Shown: positions 1 to 6,693, numbered from the stretch's first letter. The stretch: 64,000 nucleotides of DNA from an uncultured beta proteobacterium (GCA_903845935.1 CAIMZI010000077.1:1-64000), one strand, 5' to 3'. A program made the numbers and translations. The notes: generated from the letters alone by a model not told the origin.

Positions 1-140
1 GCCCCATGGTCTCGCGCCTGTTGCACCTGATGATCATCGACATACTCGCCACCTGCGTGGCCCTGCGCATAGGCGGCGGCAAGCTTCAGCCCCTGCTCAG
101 CGAGATGAAGCACAACCTGCGCAGCAAGCGCTACACCTGA
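1..140 (+). CDS. RpiR/HexR-type transcriptional regulator, C-terminal end (partial)
   Basis: The reading frame is open from the left edge and stops with TGA at 138-140; only the last ~45 residues are visible. The segment SRLLHLMIIDILATCVALR followed by a basic tail resembles the last helix of the SIS domain in MurR/RpiR-family sugar-phosphate-responsive regulators such as HexR, where an 'S-R-L-x-H-L-x-x-I-D-x-L' stretch is common. Those proteins have an N-terminal HTH and a C-terminal sugar isomerase (SIS) domain and control central carbon metabolism. The call rests on this short tail alone; the HTH and ligand-binding residues lie outside the window. Confidence 0.55.
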   Translation, partial: PMVSRLLHLMIIDILATCVALRIGGGKLQPLLSEMKHNLRSKRYT

Positions 141-187
141 AGCATCCGACCTTGGCTAAAATGGCCATTCAAGATCGGAGTTGATTC

Positions 188-457
188 ATGCACGTATCTG
201 CTACGCAAGCCAAAAACCAGTTTGGCGCCATGTGTTTGCACGCCAAGACAGGACCAGTTTTTGTAGAAAAAGATGGCCGGGTGGAAACCGTCATTCTTTC
301 GGCAAAACAGTATGCGGATTTGAGCGCGGCCAGTGGAAGTGCATCGATGGCAGACAAAAAGAAAATTTTCGAAAAGACCTACAAGGCATGGCTTGACGAG
401 CAAAGCGCGAACATTGAAGCGCATGGACTGTGGTGCGACGACCTGCGGGTTTGGTAA
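188..457 (+). CDS. Hybrid antitoxin: Phd/YefM-like N-terminus with CcdA-like C-terminal tail
   Basis: An 89-residue protein whose stop codon overlaps the start of the ccdB-type toxin gene by one base (TAATG), the classic arrangement of a type II toxin-antitoxin operon. Residues 1-45 (SATQAKNQFGAM, then VFVEKDGRVETVILSAKQY) follow the Phd/YefM pattern, which dimerises and binds its own operator. The last ~28 residues (KAWLDEQSANIEAHGLW, ending CDDLRVW) look instead like the disordered C-terminus of CcdA, the part that wraps and neutralises CcdB. Expected role: label antitoxin and autorepressor protecting gyrase from the downstream toxin. The Phd-CcdA combination is my reading from pattern recognition and has not been checked by profile search. 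Confidence 0.82.
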   Translation: MHVSATQAKNQFGAMCLHAKTGPVFVEKDGRVETVILSAKQYADLSAASGSASMADKKKIFEKTYKAWLDEQSANIEAHGLWCDDLRVW

Positions 458-771
458 TGCAGTACGACGTGTACCCCAACCCAAGTCCAAAAAGCAGGGA
501 CCAGTATCCGTACCTGGTTGACATCCAAAGCGATCTGTTGAGCGCGCTTGCAACCCGAATGCTTGTGCCACTGGCATCCCACGACATGAACCAAGCGGCG
601 ATTCCGCAAAGACTGTGCCCAACCGTTCCGGTTGCGGGCAAGGGCTACGTATTGCTGCCACACCAGGCAGCACCCTTACTCAAGATTCAACTCAAAAAAA
701 GAGTGGACAATGCCAGAGACCACGCACATGCCATCGTCGATGCGATGGACGCGGTTATCAGAGGCTTTTGA
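457..771 (+). CDS. ccdB: CcdB-family toxin (DNA gyrase inhibitor)
   Basis: A 104-residue protein close to the usual ~101-105 residues of CcdB. Recognisable family segments are the opening MQYDVY, the strand YPYLVDIQSDLL, the RMLVPLA motif and the extreme C-terminus IRGF, which corresponds to the functionally essential C-terminal residues of F-plasmid CcdB. Members poison the GyrA subunit of DNA gyrase and trap cleaved DNA. The ATG at 457 is chosen over an upstream in-frame ATG at 430 because the family begins exactly with this MQ(Y/F) and because it overlaps the antitoxin stop codon. No truncation or frameshift is visible, so the toxin looks functional. Confidence 0.9.
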   Translation: MQYDVYPNPSPKSRDQYPYLVDIQSDLLSALATRMLVPLASHDMNQAAIPQRLCPTVPVAGKGYVLLPHQAAPLLKIQLKKRVDNARDHAHAIVDAMDAVIRGF

Positions 772-787
772 GCGCAATGTAAAGAAC

Positions 788-814
788 CCCGCTGCATTGC
801 TGCAGCAGGATTTT
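788..814 (+). terminator. Possible weak intrinsic terminator after the ccd operon
   Basis: CCCGCTGCA, a TTGC loop and TGCAGCAGG form a nine-position stem with one mismatch, followed by ATTTT. It sits just after the toxin stop codon and resembles the stronger hairpin at 2921-2954. The T tract is short, so termination may be partial. Confidence 0.35.
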
Positions 815-851
815 GGCTTTCAATCTGCAACTGGCTTAGGCCAGCGCTGGA

Positions 852-1451
852 TCAGAAGCGCCAGCCAATGCCCACACCCACCAGCAAGGGATCGACGCGC
901 AGCGTGCCCAGGCTATTGCCACCAGCATTGATGTTGGTGGCGATCCAGACCTTCTTCACGTCGAAGTTGAAGTACATATTGCCAGACAAGGGAATGTCCA
1001 CGCCGGCTTGCAGCGCGCCACCCCAGCTTCCGGCGTCGGGAGTCACGGAGCCACCAGCAATGTCAGAGGTCGTGAACTTGGTATAGTTGATACCTGCGCC
1101 CACATAAGGCTTGTAGCCATTCATGGGGAAGTGATATTGCGCCAGCAAGGTCGGTGGCAGCTCCGTGATCGTGCCGATTTTTACGCCTTTGGACTTTACG
1201 TCGTGTTGCTGGGGTACGGTCAGGATCAATTCAACGGCAATGTTAGGTGTGAAGAAGTAGCTGAAGTCCACTTCGGGCAGAACGATATCGCTTACGGTCA
1301 GGCCCAAGCCTGTACTATCGGTATTGGCGCTTGCCAAGTTAACTGCACGCACGCGAACCATCCAGGGTCCGGCTTTGTCTTGCGCAAACGCCTGGGCGCT
1401 TACCAGAGATGCAGCTGCCAGAACCAAAGCTGTCAGAACGTGTTTTTTCAT
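852..1451 (-). CDS. ompW: OmpW-family outer membrane protein
   Basis: A 199-residue protein with an N-terminal signal peptide (MKKHVLTALVLAAASLVSAQAFA) and a C-terminus ending in the aromatic residue F of WRF, as expected for BAM-assembled beta-barrels. The body matches OmpW (eight-stranded barrel): PWMVRVRAVNLASAN after the signal, YFFTPNIAVELIL in the first half, and PTLLAQYHFPMNGYKPYVGAGINYT split around the central hairpins. OmpW proteins are implicated in uptake of small hydrophobic compounds and are often induced by oxygen limitation or envelope stress. The gene is monocistronic here. The upstream region carries an FNR-like site and a short palindrome, annotated separately. Confidence 0.9.
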   Translation of the reverse strand: MKKHVLTALVLAAASLVSAQAFAQDKAGPWMVRVRAVNLASANTDSTGLGLTVSDIVLPEVDFSYFFTPNIAVELILTVPQQHDVKSKGVKIGTITELPPTLLAQYHFPMNGYKPYVGAGINYTKFTTSDIAGGSVTPDAGSWGGALQAGVDIPLSGNMYFNFDVKKVWIATNINAGGNSLGTLRVDPLLVGVGIGWRF

Positions 1452-1471
1452 GTGAATGTCTTTCTGTTGCT

Positions 1472-1483
1472 AGGGAAATCCCT
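1472..1483. promoter_or_regulatory. AGGGAAATCCCT palindrome in the ompW leader
   Basis: Perfect AGGG/CCCT arms lie about 21 bp upstream of the ompW ATG. The site resembles the AGGG-TTTA-CCCT palindromes at 2708-2719, 14567-14578 and 27870-27881. No binding protein can be assigned from the window. Confidence 0.4.
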
Positions 1484-1518
1484 GATCCGTATTTCACAAC
1501 TTCTCGGACTTGCCCTTG

Positions 1519-1532
1519 TTGTGACAAGTCAA
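1519..1532 (-). promoter_or_regulatory. FNR/Anr-like box upstream of ompW
   Basis: On the minus strand the site reads TTGACTTGTCACAA, compared with the FNR consensus TTGAT-N4-ATCAA; three positions differ. It lies about 75 bp upstream of the start codon. OmpW genes in several proteobacteria are known to respond to oxygen through FNR, which is why a weak match is still listed. Confidence 0.35.
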
Positions 1533-1584
1533 TACAAGGGTAAACACCTTCAAAAGCTTGCTTGCATTACCGTTCCACACGCAC

Positions 1585-1615
1585 AAAAAACCCCACCGCG
1601 TCGCCACGGTGGGGT
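1585..1615 (-). terminator. Rho-independent terminator of the first porin gene
   Basis: ACCCCACCG and CGGTGGGGT form a perfect 9-bp stem with an 8-nt loop; on the minus strand it is followed by TTTTTT. It lies about 40 nt after the stop codon of the porin at 1657-2628. Confidence 0.9.
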
Positions 1616-1656
1616 ATTAAACCTTGGAATACCGGCTGGCTTACGCCAGCGCTAAA

Positions 1657-2628
1657 TTAGAACGCGTAGATCACGCCCAAGGCGTAGCAGTTATTTACTG
1701 TGCCATTGACATTCACCGAACCCAGATCCATGTAGGCTGTTGTGTTCTTGAATACTTCACGATTCACGAACAGTTCTGTGGCGTTGGTGGAATTTTCTGT
1801 GTTCTTGGCATAGTCAAGGCCAAAAGTAAAGCCAGCAAAGGGAACGGTCACGCCAACCACTGCACCCTTGTTCACATTAACGCCGCCATCCGCATAACCG
1901 GCCATCAGCTTAGCAACGCCCAGGTCGTAGCTAGCCGCGATTGCGTTGAAGTTGTTGCCAGAATCTACACGCTTGGTTTCACCAGCGATAGACGCAGAGA
2001 ACGGGCCTGCTGCGTAAGTCAGGCCGTAGGAAGTGGAACCCGTGCTATCAGCGGCAACAGTGGTAGTACCAGTGCTGTTAGCCGTGCCCTTTGGGGTGTA
2101 GCCCAGCTGGGCCTTGAATCCGCTCACAACAGGCGAGATGTACTGCAGGGTGCGGGAATTGCGGCCCGGAGCGACGGTCAAGCCACCCACATTGCCTTGT
2201 GCGGAGGCTGCATTGGCTGCGCCGTTCACGTCGTAACCAGCCAGCGTCTGGAACACCACGGAATCTTGCGTACCCAGGCGAACTTCACCCATGCTACCGG
2301 AGAAACCAGCCCAAGCTTGACGAGCAAAGAATGGGTTGTTGACAGTGCCGTCGCTTTGGATGCCGTTGGATTCCAGCTGGAAGTTGGCCTTCACGCCAGG
2401 AGCCACATCCAGGCCGCCCTTCAAACCAACCTTAGTTGTCGAATTGCCTTGTGAACTGCCATCATCAGCACCGGAGTGAAAGTTTGCAGAAGTGCCAGCA
2501 GCTGCATCAGCAACGTTGCGGCCGTAGCTCATATCAATCAAACCGTAAACGGTGACGGCGGGAGCTGCAGTTTGTGCAAAAGCAGAGATGGAAGCCAGAG
2601 CGGCCAGAGCGATGAGAGTCTTTTTCAT
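1657..2628 (-). CDS. Gram-negative trimeric porin (Burkholderiales type)
   Basis: A 323-residue outer membrane porin. Residues 1-18 are a signal peptide (MKKTLIALAALASISAFA), followed by the typical mature start VTVYGLIDMSYGRN. Internal landmarks of the family are FQLESNG, the FFARQAWAGFSGSMGEVRLG segment of the first third and GFKAQLGYTPKG; the C-terminus YALGVIYAF ends in the F that signals barrel assembly. These 16-stranded trimers let small hydrophilic solutes cross the outer membrane. The gene has its own terminator (1585-1615) and an upstream promoter candidate with a GGGTAAACCC palindrome. The N-terminal half is rich in Gly/Ala/Ser/Asn with little Trp, normal for this group. Confidence 0.92.
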   Translation of the reverse strand: MKKTLIALAALASISAFAQTAAPAVTVYGLIDMSYGRNVADAAAGTSANFHSGADDGSSQGNSTTKVGLKGGLDVAPGVKANFQLESNGIQSDGTVNNPFFARQAWAGFSGSMGEVRLGTQDSVVFQTLAGYDVNGAANAASAQGNVGGLTVAPGRNSRTLQYISPVVSGFKAQLGYTPKGTANSTGTTTVAADSTGSTSYGLTYAAGPFSASIAGETKRVDSGNNFNAIAASYDLGVAKLMAGYADGGVNVNKGAVVGVTVPFAGFTFGLDYAKNTENSTNATELFVNREVFKNTTAYMDLGSVNVNGTVNNCYALGVIYAF

Positions 2629-2694
2629 GGATACCCTTAAAAATTTATGGAGTTCAAAGTTGCGATCGCCTGAGTTACAAGCTGATCAAATTTG

Positions 2695-2718
2695 ACCATA
2701 ATTCATTCGGGTTTACCC
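2695..2718 (-). promoter_or_regulatory. Porin promoter candidate: GGGTAAACCC palindrome, 8 nt, TATGGT
   Basis: On the minus strand GGGTAAACCC (2718-2709) is followed after 8 nt by TATGGT (2700-2695), a plausible -10 element about 70 nt upstream of the porin start codon. No good -35 hexamer is present at the usual 17-nt spacing (TTTTAG instead). The same palindrome-N8-TATxxT arrangement is found upstream of the RND adaptor gene at 27857-27880. This is inference from pattern only. Confidence 0.45.
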
Positions 2719-2920
2719 TAAAAAGGATTGAAAAAGGAACAACACTGTTTAAAAGCAGGGAAATTTGTTGCATAAATATGACAGTTCTTGTCTATCAGGG
2801 TATTCCCGCAAAAAAATGCAAAGTGCCGTGGTCAAAAAAACACAACACTCAGACGTCCATTGGCGTCCGCTGAAAAAAACTAACCAAAAATAGCAATGCG
2901 CCCTATTGGGCGCGCACGTA
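2719..2920. other. AT-rich intergenic stretch between the two porin genes
   Basis: Together with the promoter candidate this forms a ~360-bp gap between porin genes. The stretch has several A tracts and one GC-rich hairpin (GCGCCC-TATT-GGGCGC at 2898-2913) without an adjacent T run. A 70-codon open frame across it (2749-2961, minus) has no ribosome-binding site, runs through the terminator and has no recognisable composition, so I do not call a gene. Confidence 0.5.
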
Positions 2921-2954
2921 AAAAAACCCGCTGCATTCCTGCAGCGGGTTTTTT
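2921..2954 (-). terminator. Strong rho-independent terminator of the second porin gene
   Basis: AAAAAACCCGCTGC, a short ATTCCT loop and GCAGCGGGTTTTTT form a near-perfect inverted repeat with T tracts on both strands. It lies ~37 nt after the stop codon of the porin at 2991-4010; the symmetry would allow it to work in both directions. Confidence 0.92.
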
Positions 2955-2990
2955 GATTCAAACCTTCAACTGGCTCGCGCCAGCGTCAGA

Positions 2991-4010
2991 TTAGAACGAG
3001 TGGAAAATACCAACGCGAGTTTGGCTTTCGTTAGCGGTGCTGTAGTTCGCGCCTTGCAGACCATAGGAGTTGGTTGCATTGGTTTGTGAAGCAGCAGTAG
3101 CTTGTGCGTAACCGACAGCAGCGTCATTAACCGTACCGAAGGATGCCTTCAGGCTGGTGCGCTTGCTCAGGCTGTAAGCAACAGACGCTTCGGTCCATGT
3201 TGCTGTACCAGCGGCTGCGGAGTTCATCCACGAAGCAGAAGCCAGACCCAGGGTCAGAGCACCAACAGGAACGTTCACACCAAAAATGGTCTGTGCATCA
3301 CCATTAGATTGCTTTGTCCAACCAGCACCAACCTTGGCAACGCCAAAGTCATAAGTTGCGTAAATGGTGGGCTGTGTGATGGAATTGTTGGTAGTACCGT
3401 TGGTGGTACCAGGATAGGAGCCATTGAAGAATGCGTCTTCAATGTAAGCCTTCAGAGGACCAGCCTGGTACGTCAAAGCTGGCACAACCTTGGTACGTGC
3501 GTCCATTGGATCGGCAGAAGTGAAGTTGCCGTTCATGGCGACATAAGTCAGCGCACCAGTGAAGCCGCTCATTGCGGGAGTTGCGTAGGTAACAGCGGAA
3601 CGGAAACGCTTGCCCAGGCCAACTGCGTTGCTGTCAAACATGCCGTTGTCCAAAGAAGCGCCAGACAGGCCTTCGATGTTAGCCAAGGGGCCGTCGGATT
3701 CGTAAGAAGCAATGTTGACTGAACCCCAATTGCCAGAAACCTTCAGGTTTGCGTTTTCTGCACCGAAGCCACCGGGGCTTGTCGGGCCGCCACGGCCACC
3801 AGCGTCAAAACCGCTGCTTGCGGTCAGCTTGTTGCCGCCGCCGAGGTCTTCGGTGATGCCCAGAAAAATGCTATTGTCAGTCATAGCCAGACCGCGTGTG
3901 CCATCAAGGCCGGACTGTTGGCTGAAAGAAATGTTACCAGTGATGGTAACTTGTGCGGAAGCAGCGCCGACCAATGTCAGTGCAGCGATAGCAACGAGGG
4001 ATTTTTTCAT
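2991..4010 (-). CDS. Gram-negative trimeric porin, second paralogue
   Basis: A 339-residue porin with a signal peptide (MKKSLVAIAALTLVGAASAQ) and the family-type mature start VTITGNISFSQQSG. Features supporting the call are LGITEDLGGGNKLTASSGFD near residue 55-75, SGFTGALTYVAMNG in the middle, and a C-terminal strand ending RVGIFHSF with terminal F. It is clearly divergent from the neighbouring porin at 1657-2628, so the pair is an old tandem rather than a recent duplication. A GGAGATAT ribosome-binding site precedes the ATG. It has its own terminator. Substrate specificity cannot be read from sequence. Confidence 0.9.
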   Translation of the reverse strand: MKKSLVAIAALTLVGAASAQVTITGNISFSQQSGLDGTRGLAMTDNSIFLGITEDLGGGNKLTASSGFDAGGRGGPTSPGGFGAENANLKVSGNWGSVNIASYESDGPLANIEGLSGASLDNGMFDSNAVGLGKRFRSAVTYATPAMSGFTGALTYVAMNGNFTSADPMDARTKVVPALTYQAGPLKAYIEDAFFNGSYPGTTNGTTNNSITQPTIYATYDFGVAKVGAGWTKQSNGDAQTIFGVNVPVGALTLGLASASWMNSAAAGTATWTEASVAYSLSKRTSLKASFGTVNDAAVGYAQATAASQTNATNSYGLQGANYSTANESQTRVGIFHSF

Positions 4011-4235
4011 TTCTAGATATCTCCAAGGTTTAACAAAGGGCTCAAGGTAGAACCCCGGGCCAACCTCCTAGGTCAAGGAAGTTAGATGTATTGCACCAGA
4101 CCAAGTCAGCTTTGGCAAAGGAAAGCAGACAATATGCAGTTGGCGCTGCGATTTCCGTTGCGAGAGTGCAACAAAGTCCAGCCACCGCCCACTCCATGCC
4201 CGCCCAGCTACATACAAACCCTAGGTCTTAACCAG

Positions 4236-4853
4236 ATGGACTCCTTCTTCATCGCCGCCGACACCGCCTTGCGCACCCTGTTTGCCAAGCCGCGTGCCGC
4301 CAAACCCTGCCCCACCCTGCCCAGCGGTGCCACCGAACTAACCGATACCGAGCGCCGCCGTGCCGCTGGACTGATGCGGGTGAACCATGTGGGCGAGGTC
4401 TGTGCCCAGGCGCTGTATGCGTCGCAGGCGCTGGCCACGCCGGATGCAGAGCTACGTAGACAGTTCAATCAGGCCAGCGCCGACGAGCTCGACCATCTGG
4501 CCTGGACGGCAGAGCGCCTGCAGGAACTAGGAGCGCGCCCCTCGGTGCTGAATCCGCTGTGGTACGCGGGCGCCTTTGGCTTAGGTCTGCTGGCCGGACG
4601 CATGGGTACGGCCGCCAGCCTGGGCTTTGTGGTGGAGACCGAAACGCAGGTGGGCGCGCACCTGAAAAGCCATCTGGATGCGCTGCCTGCGGCTGACCAC
4701 GCATCCCGCGCCATCGTGGCGCAAATGCATGACGACGAGCTGCGCCATGCCCGCGAGGCGCAGGCCGCCGGTGCGGTGGACCTGCCTGGGCCGGTCAAAC
4801 TGTTAATGCGCGCTGCCGCCAAGCTCATGACGACCGTGGCAGAGCGGATTTAA
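4236..4853 (+). CDS. coq7: Coq7: 3-demethoxyubiquinol 3-hydroxylase
   Basis: A 205-residue di-iron protein that performs the last ring hydroxylation of ubiquinone biosynthesis (demethoxyubiquinol to demethylubiquinol) at the inner membrane. The carboxylate-bridged di-iron ligands are visible in order: Glu54 in MRVNHVGEV, Glu84 and His87 in ADELDHLAW, Glu134/136 in VVETETQVG, and Glu168 with His171 in DDELRHA. The internal hydrophobic stretch at ~107-131 is the membrane-associated helix pair of the family. I start at the ATG at 4236 ([12 protein letters not shown]), giving the usual family length; an in-frame upstream ATG at 4086 would add 50 residues with no family resemblance. Confidence 0.93.
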   Translation: MDSFFIAADTALRTLFAKPRAAKPCPTLPSGATELTDTERRRAAGLMRVNHVGEVCAQALYASQALATPDAELRRQFNQASADELDHLAWTAERLQELGARPSVLNPLWYAGAFGLGLLAGRMGTAASLGFVVETETQVGAHLKSHLDALPAADHASRAIVAQMHDDELRHAREAQAAGAVDLPGPVKLLMRAAAKLMTTVAERI

Positions 4854-4929
4854 GACGAGAGCGATCCTGCCAAAAAACACAGACTAAAAACGCAACAATC
4901 AGTCAGCGCATCGCGCTTGCCTTGCGGGC

Positions 4930-5379
4930 TTAGACCTCCACCAGATCAAAACTGGTGGTAATTTCCGCCGTCTTGGCCAGCATGATGCTGGCCGAGCAGT
5001 ATTTTTCGTGGCTCATGGCAATGGCGCGCTCTACCGCCGCGGCGGGTAGGGCCTTGCCGCTTACGGTGAAGTGCATGTGGATCTTGGTGAACACCTTGGG
5101 GTCCACTTCGGCACGTTCGCTGGTCAGCTTGACGCTGCAGCCCTGCACGTTATGGCGGCCGCGCTTGAGGATCAGCACTACGTCATAAGCGGTACAGCCG
5201 CCGGTGCCGGCCAGCACGGTTTCCATAGGGCGCGGCGCCAGGTTCTGGCCGCCGTTTTCGGGCTTGGCGGCATCGGGCGCGCCGTCCATCATGAGGGTGT
5301 GGCCGCTGCCGGTCTCCGCCACAAACCCCATGCCGGAGCGTGTGCCCAAAGCGCCGGTCCAGCTGACTGTGCATTCCAT
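4930..5379 (-). CDS. OsmC/Ohr-family protein (YhfA-like)
   Basis: A 149-residue OsmC-fold protein. The two reactive cysteines of the family are present, one in GTGGCTAYDVV (about residue 64) and one in SHEKYCSAS (about residue 124), separated by the usual distance, and the central RPMETVLAG segment fits the family's helix. OsmC/Ohr proteins reduce organic hydroperoxides with these thiols; the YhfA subgroup has no confirmed substrate, so exact activity is open. The ATG at 5379 gives MECTVSWTG, the standard start; the longer open frame upstream to 5514 is low-complexity and not conserved. The gene converges with coq7 and is followed by no obvious terminator. Confidence 0.88.
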   Translation of the reverse strand: MECTVSWTGALGTRSGMGFVAETGSGHTLMMDGAPDAAKPENGGQNLAPRPMETVLAGTGGCTAYDVVLILKRGRHNVQGCSVKLTSERAEVDPKVFTKIHMHFTVSGKALPAAAVERAIAMSHEKYCSASIMLAKTAEITTSFDLVEV

Positions 5380-5453
5380 TGTGTCTCTCCAAGACTGTGT
5401 CAAAGCTTGGCATTGTCGGGCAAACCAGCATGACAAACCGATGAGCGCTTGAA

Positions 5454-5798
5454 CTAAACCGGCGACTGCGTGCGCAACCAATCCTTCACGGCTTGGTTGA
5501 CCCGCGTCTGCCACCCTTTGCCACTGGCCTTCAGCGCGGTCAGCACGTCAGCATCAAAGCGAATGGTTGTAGGCACCTTGAGCGGCTTGTCTTTGGGGCC
5601 ACGCTGACGCATGGCGCAGAGTTGTGCGTAAGCCTCTGGCGAAAAAAACTCCTTGGCTGGCAGAGCGCGAGCGAACCACTCGTCATCCAGTTCAAACGTG
5701 TCAGGATCTGCTGCGATGCCGGCATTGATTTGGGCATCTTCCTCTGGGGTGGGCAATTCAATGACCCGACCCAAACGGGTTTTAATAGTTTCGCGCAT
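5454..5798 (-). CDS. brnA: BrnA-type antitoxin (ribbon-helix-helix)
   Basis: A 114-residue protein. The segment DEWFARALPAKEFF and then KDKPLKVPTTIRFDADVLTALKASGKGW are the hallmarks of BrnA: a toxin-contacting N-terminal region, then a ribbon-helix-helix DNA-binding domain (residues ~70-108) ending VNQAVKDWL. BrnA neutralises the RNase BrnT and represses the operon. The ATG at 5798 lies inside the end of the brnT reading frame with a 17-nt overlap, as in intact brnTA operons, although here brnT is truncated (see 5782-6000). The antitoxin itself looks complete. A much longer frame extending upstream to 6074 is fortuitous. Confidence 0.88.
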   Translation of the reverse strand: MRETIKTRLGRVIELPTPEEDAQINAGIAADPDTFELDDEWFARALPAKEFFSPEAYAQLCAMRQRGPKDKPLKVPTTIRFDADVLTALKASGKGWQTRVNQAVKDWLRTQSPV

Positions 5799-6000
5799 AT
5801 TTCTTGACCTCTCTAGGATTGGCCCTGCGTAGCCTGATGATGCGCACCGACGTTTCACGCAAGGTGTAAACCAGCACATACAGGCGCAATCCGATGTAGC
5901 CATGGGCCGCAAATCGCGTCTCTCCGTAATGCTTGCGACTGTCAACCGAAATTGCGGCAGTTTCCCACTCGAAACCATCGGCTTTATGATTGTAAGTACG
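5782..6000 (-). pseudogene. brnT: brnT toxin remnant, 5'-truncated
   Basis: The minus-strand frame ending TAA at 5784-5782 encodes about 72 residues with clear BrnT (DUF497) C-terminal features: DSRKHYGETRF, HGYIGLRLYVLVYT, then SVRIIRLRRANPREVKKYA, the conserved catalytic and RNA-binding tail. Upstream the frame hits TAG at 6003-6001 and contains no ATG, GTG or TTG in the first part, so the first ~20 residues of the family (the M-x-x-x-F-D-P-x-K segment) are missing, and none of the other frames up to 6120 restores them. I read this as loss of the toxin start by deletion or recombination near 6000, leaving brnA as an orphan antitoxin. A non-standard start cannot be excluded. Confidence 0.75.
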
Positions 6001-6141
6001 CTAGCCTGCGCCCTGCGGCCTCGGTGCGGGGAGACGTTCTGAATACTGGGCAATCGAAGCTTAGAGCCTGGCAACGATATAAGATGCTTTATTGAATGCT
6101 ATATTTGACACCAATTAAACCCATTCCTTGAAAGCAATCCT

Positions 6142-6387
6142 ATGGACATGGTTCTTTCCCACTTGGCGGTTAGCGTGACCGAACTCAAACGCAACTATGC
6201 CGGCATCCTGAAGCAGGCGGACCAAGGCCCAATCGCAGTGCTCAACCACAACCGGCCTGAGGCTTACCTGTTGCCTGCCAGCCATTACGAGCAATTGATG
6301 GAGCACCTGGAAGACCTGGAAGACGCCCAACTGGCACGCGAGCGCAGTGCCGGCCCGTTTGTTGAAGTCACTCTGAATGACCTTTAA
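6142..6387 (+). CDS. Phd/YefM-family antitoxin
   Basis: An 81-residue antitoxin. VSVTELKRNYAGILKQADQGPIAVLNHNRPEAYLLP spans the Phd/YefM DNA-binding and dimerisation domain (residues ~9-46) and the Glu-rich stretch ATTACHED after it (EHLEDLEDAQLARERS) is the toxin-binding tail. Its 3' end overlaps the RelE toxin gene by 11 bp, so the two are translationally coupled. A second ATG two codons downstream (6148) is an equally plausible start. Expected role: neutralise the RelE-type toxin and autorepress the operon. It is the third toxin-antitoxin locus within the first 6.7 kb. Confidence 0.88.
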   Translation: MDMVLSHLAVSVTELKRNYAGILKQADQGPIAVLNHNRPEAYLLPASHYEQLMEHLEDLEDAQLARERSAGPFVEVTLNDL

Positions 6388-6661
6388 ACTGCGCTTTCAT
6401 GTGCTGGCCTTGAAAGAGTGGCGTGCGCTCGACAGCAGCATTCGCGAACCATTCAAGAAGAAATTGGCTGAGCGTCTGGAGAATCCCCGCGTGCCAGCGT
6501 CAGCTCTGCACGGCATGCCGGACTGCTACAAAATCAAGCTACACAGTCTGGGTTACCGGCTGGTATACCGTGTTGAAAACGACGAAGTTTTTGTCACCGT
6601 TCTGGCCACCGGCAAACGCGACAAAAGCCGGGTTTACGGCACGGCAATGAAGCGCCTCTGA
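6377..6661 (+). CDS. RelE/ParE-superfamily toxin (RelE-like mRNA interferase)
   Basis: A 94-residue toxin with the compact RelE fold: FHVLALKEWRALDSSIREPF (helix 1), KKKLAERLENP, then the core strands YKIKLHSLGYRLVYRV and VFVTVLATGKRDKSRVY. The basic and aromatic residues used by RelE for ribosome-dependent mRNA cleavage have counterparts here (Lys in KIKL, Arg in GYRLVY, Arg and Tyr in KSRVY). It overlaps the antitoxin gene by 11 bp. No truncation is apparent. ParE-type gyrase toxins share the fold, but the conserved C-terminal Arg-Tyr favours the RelE branch. Confidence 0.88.
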   Translation: MTFKLRFHVLALKEWRALDSSIREPFKKKLAERLENPRVPASALHGMPDCYKIKLHSLGYRLVYRVENDEVFVTVLATGKRDKSRVYGTAMKRL

Positions 6662-6693
6662 CCCACCCTACCCCCATTTGAAAAAACGACCCC

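Noticed and set aside
131..673. 180-codon minus-strand frame opposite the ccd-type operon
   Set aside because: Antisense to two overlapping genes with clear family motifs.
1537..1549. AGGGTAAACACCT as a further copy of the AGGGTTTACCCT palindrome
   Set aside because: The right arm is broken by an extra A; too degenerate to count.
1624..2454. 276-codon plus-strand frame opposite the first porin gene
   Set aside because: Antisense shadow; the minus-strand porin has signal peptide, barrel pattern and terminal Phe.
2898..2913. GCGCCC-TATT-GGGCGC hairpin as a second terminator
   Set aside because: No T tract directly after it on either strand; the strong terminator just downstream suffices.
2749..2961. 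70-codon frame between the porin genes
   Set aside because: Runs through the terminator at 2921-2954, Cys/Phe-rich, no ribosome-binding site.
4086..4235. N-terminal extension of Coq7 from an upstream ATG
   Set aside because: The 50 added residues are unlike the family and would precede the well-conserved MDSFFIAAD start.
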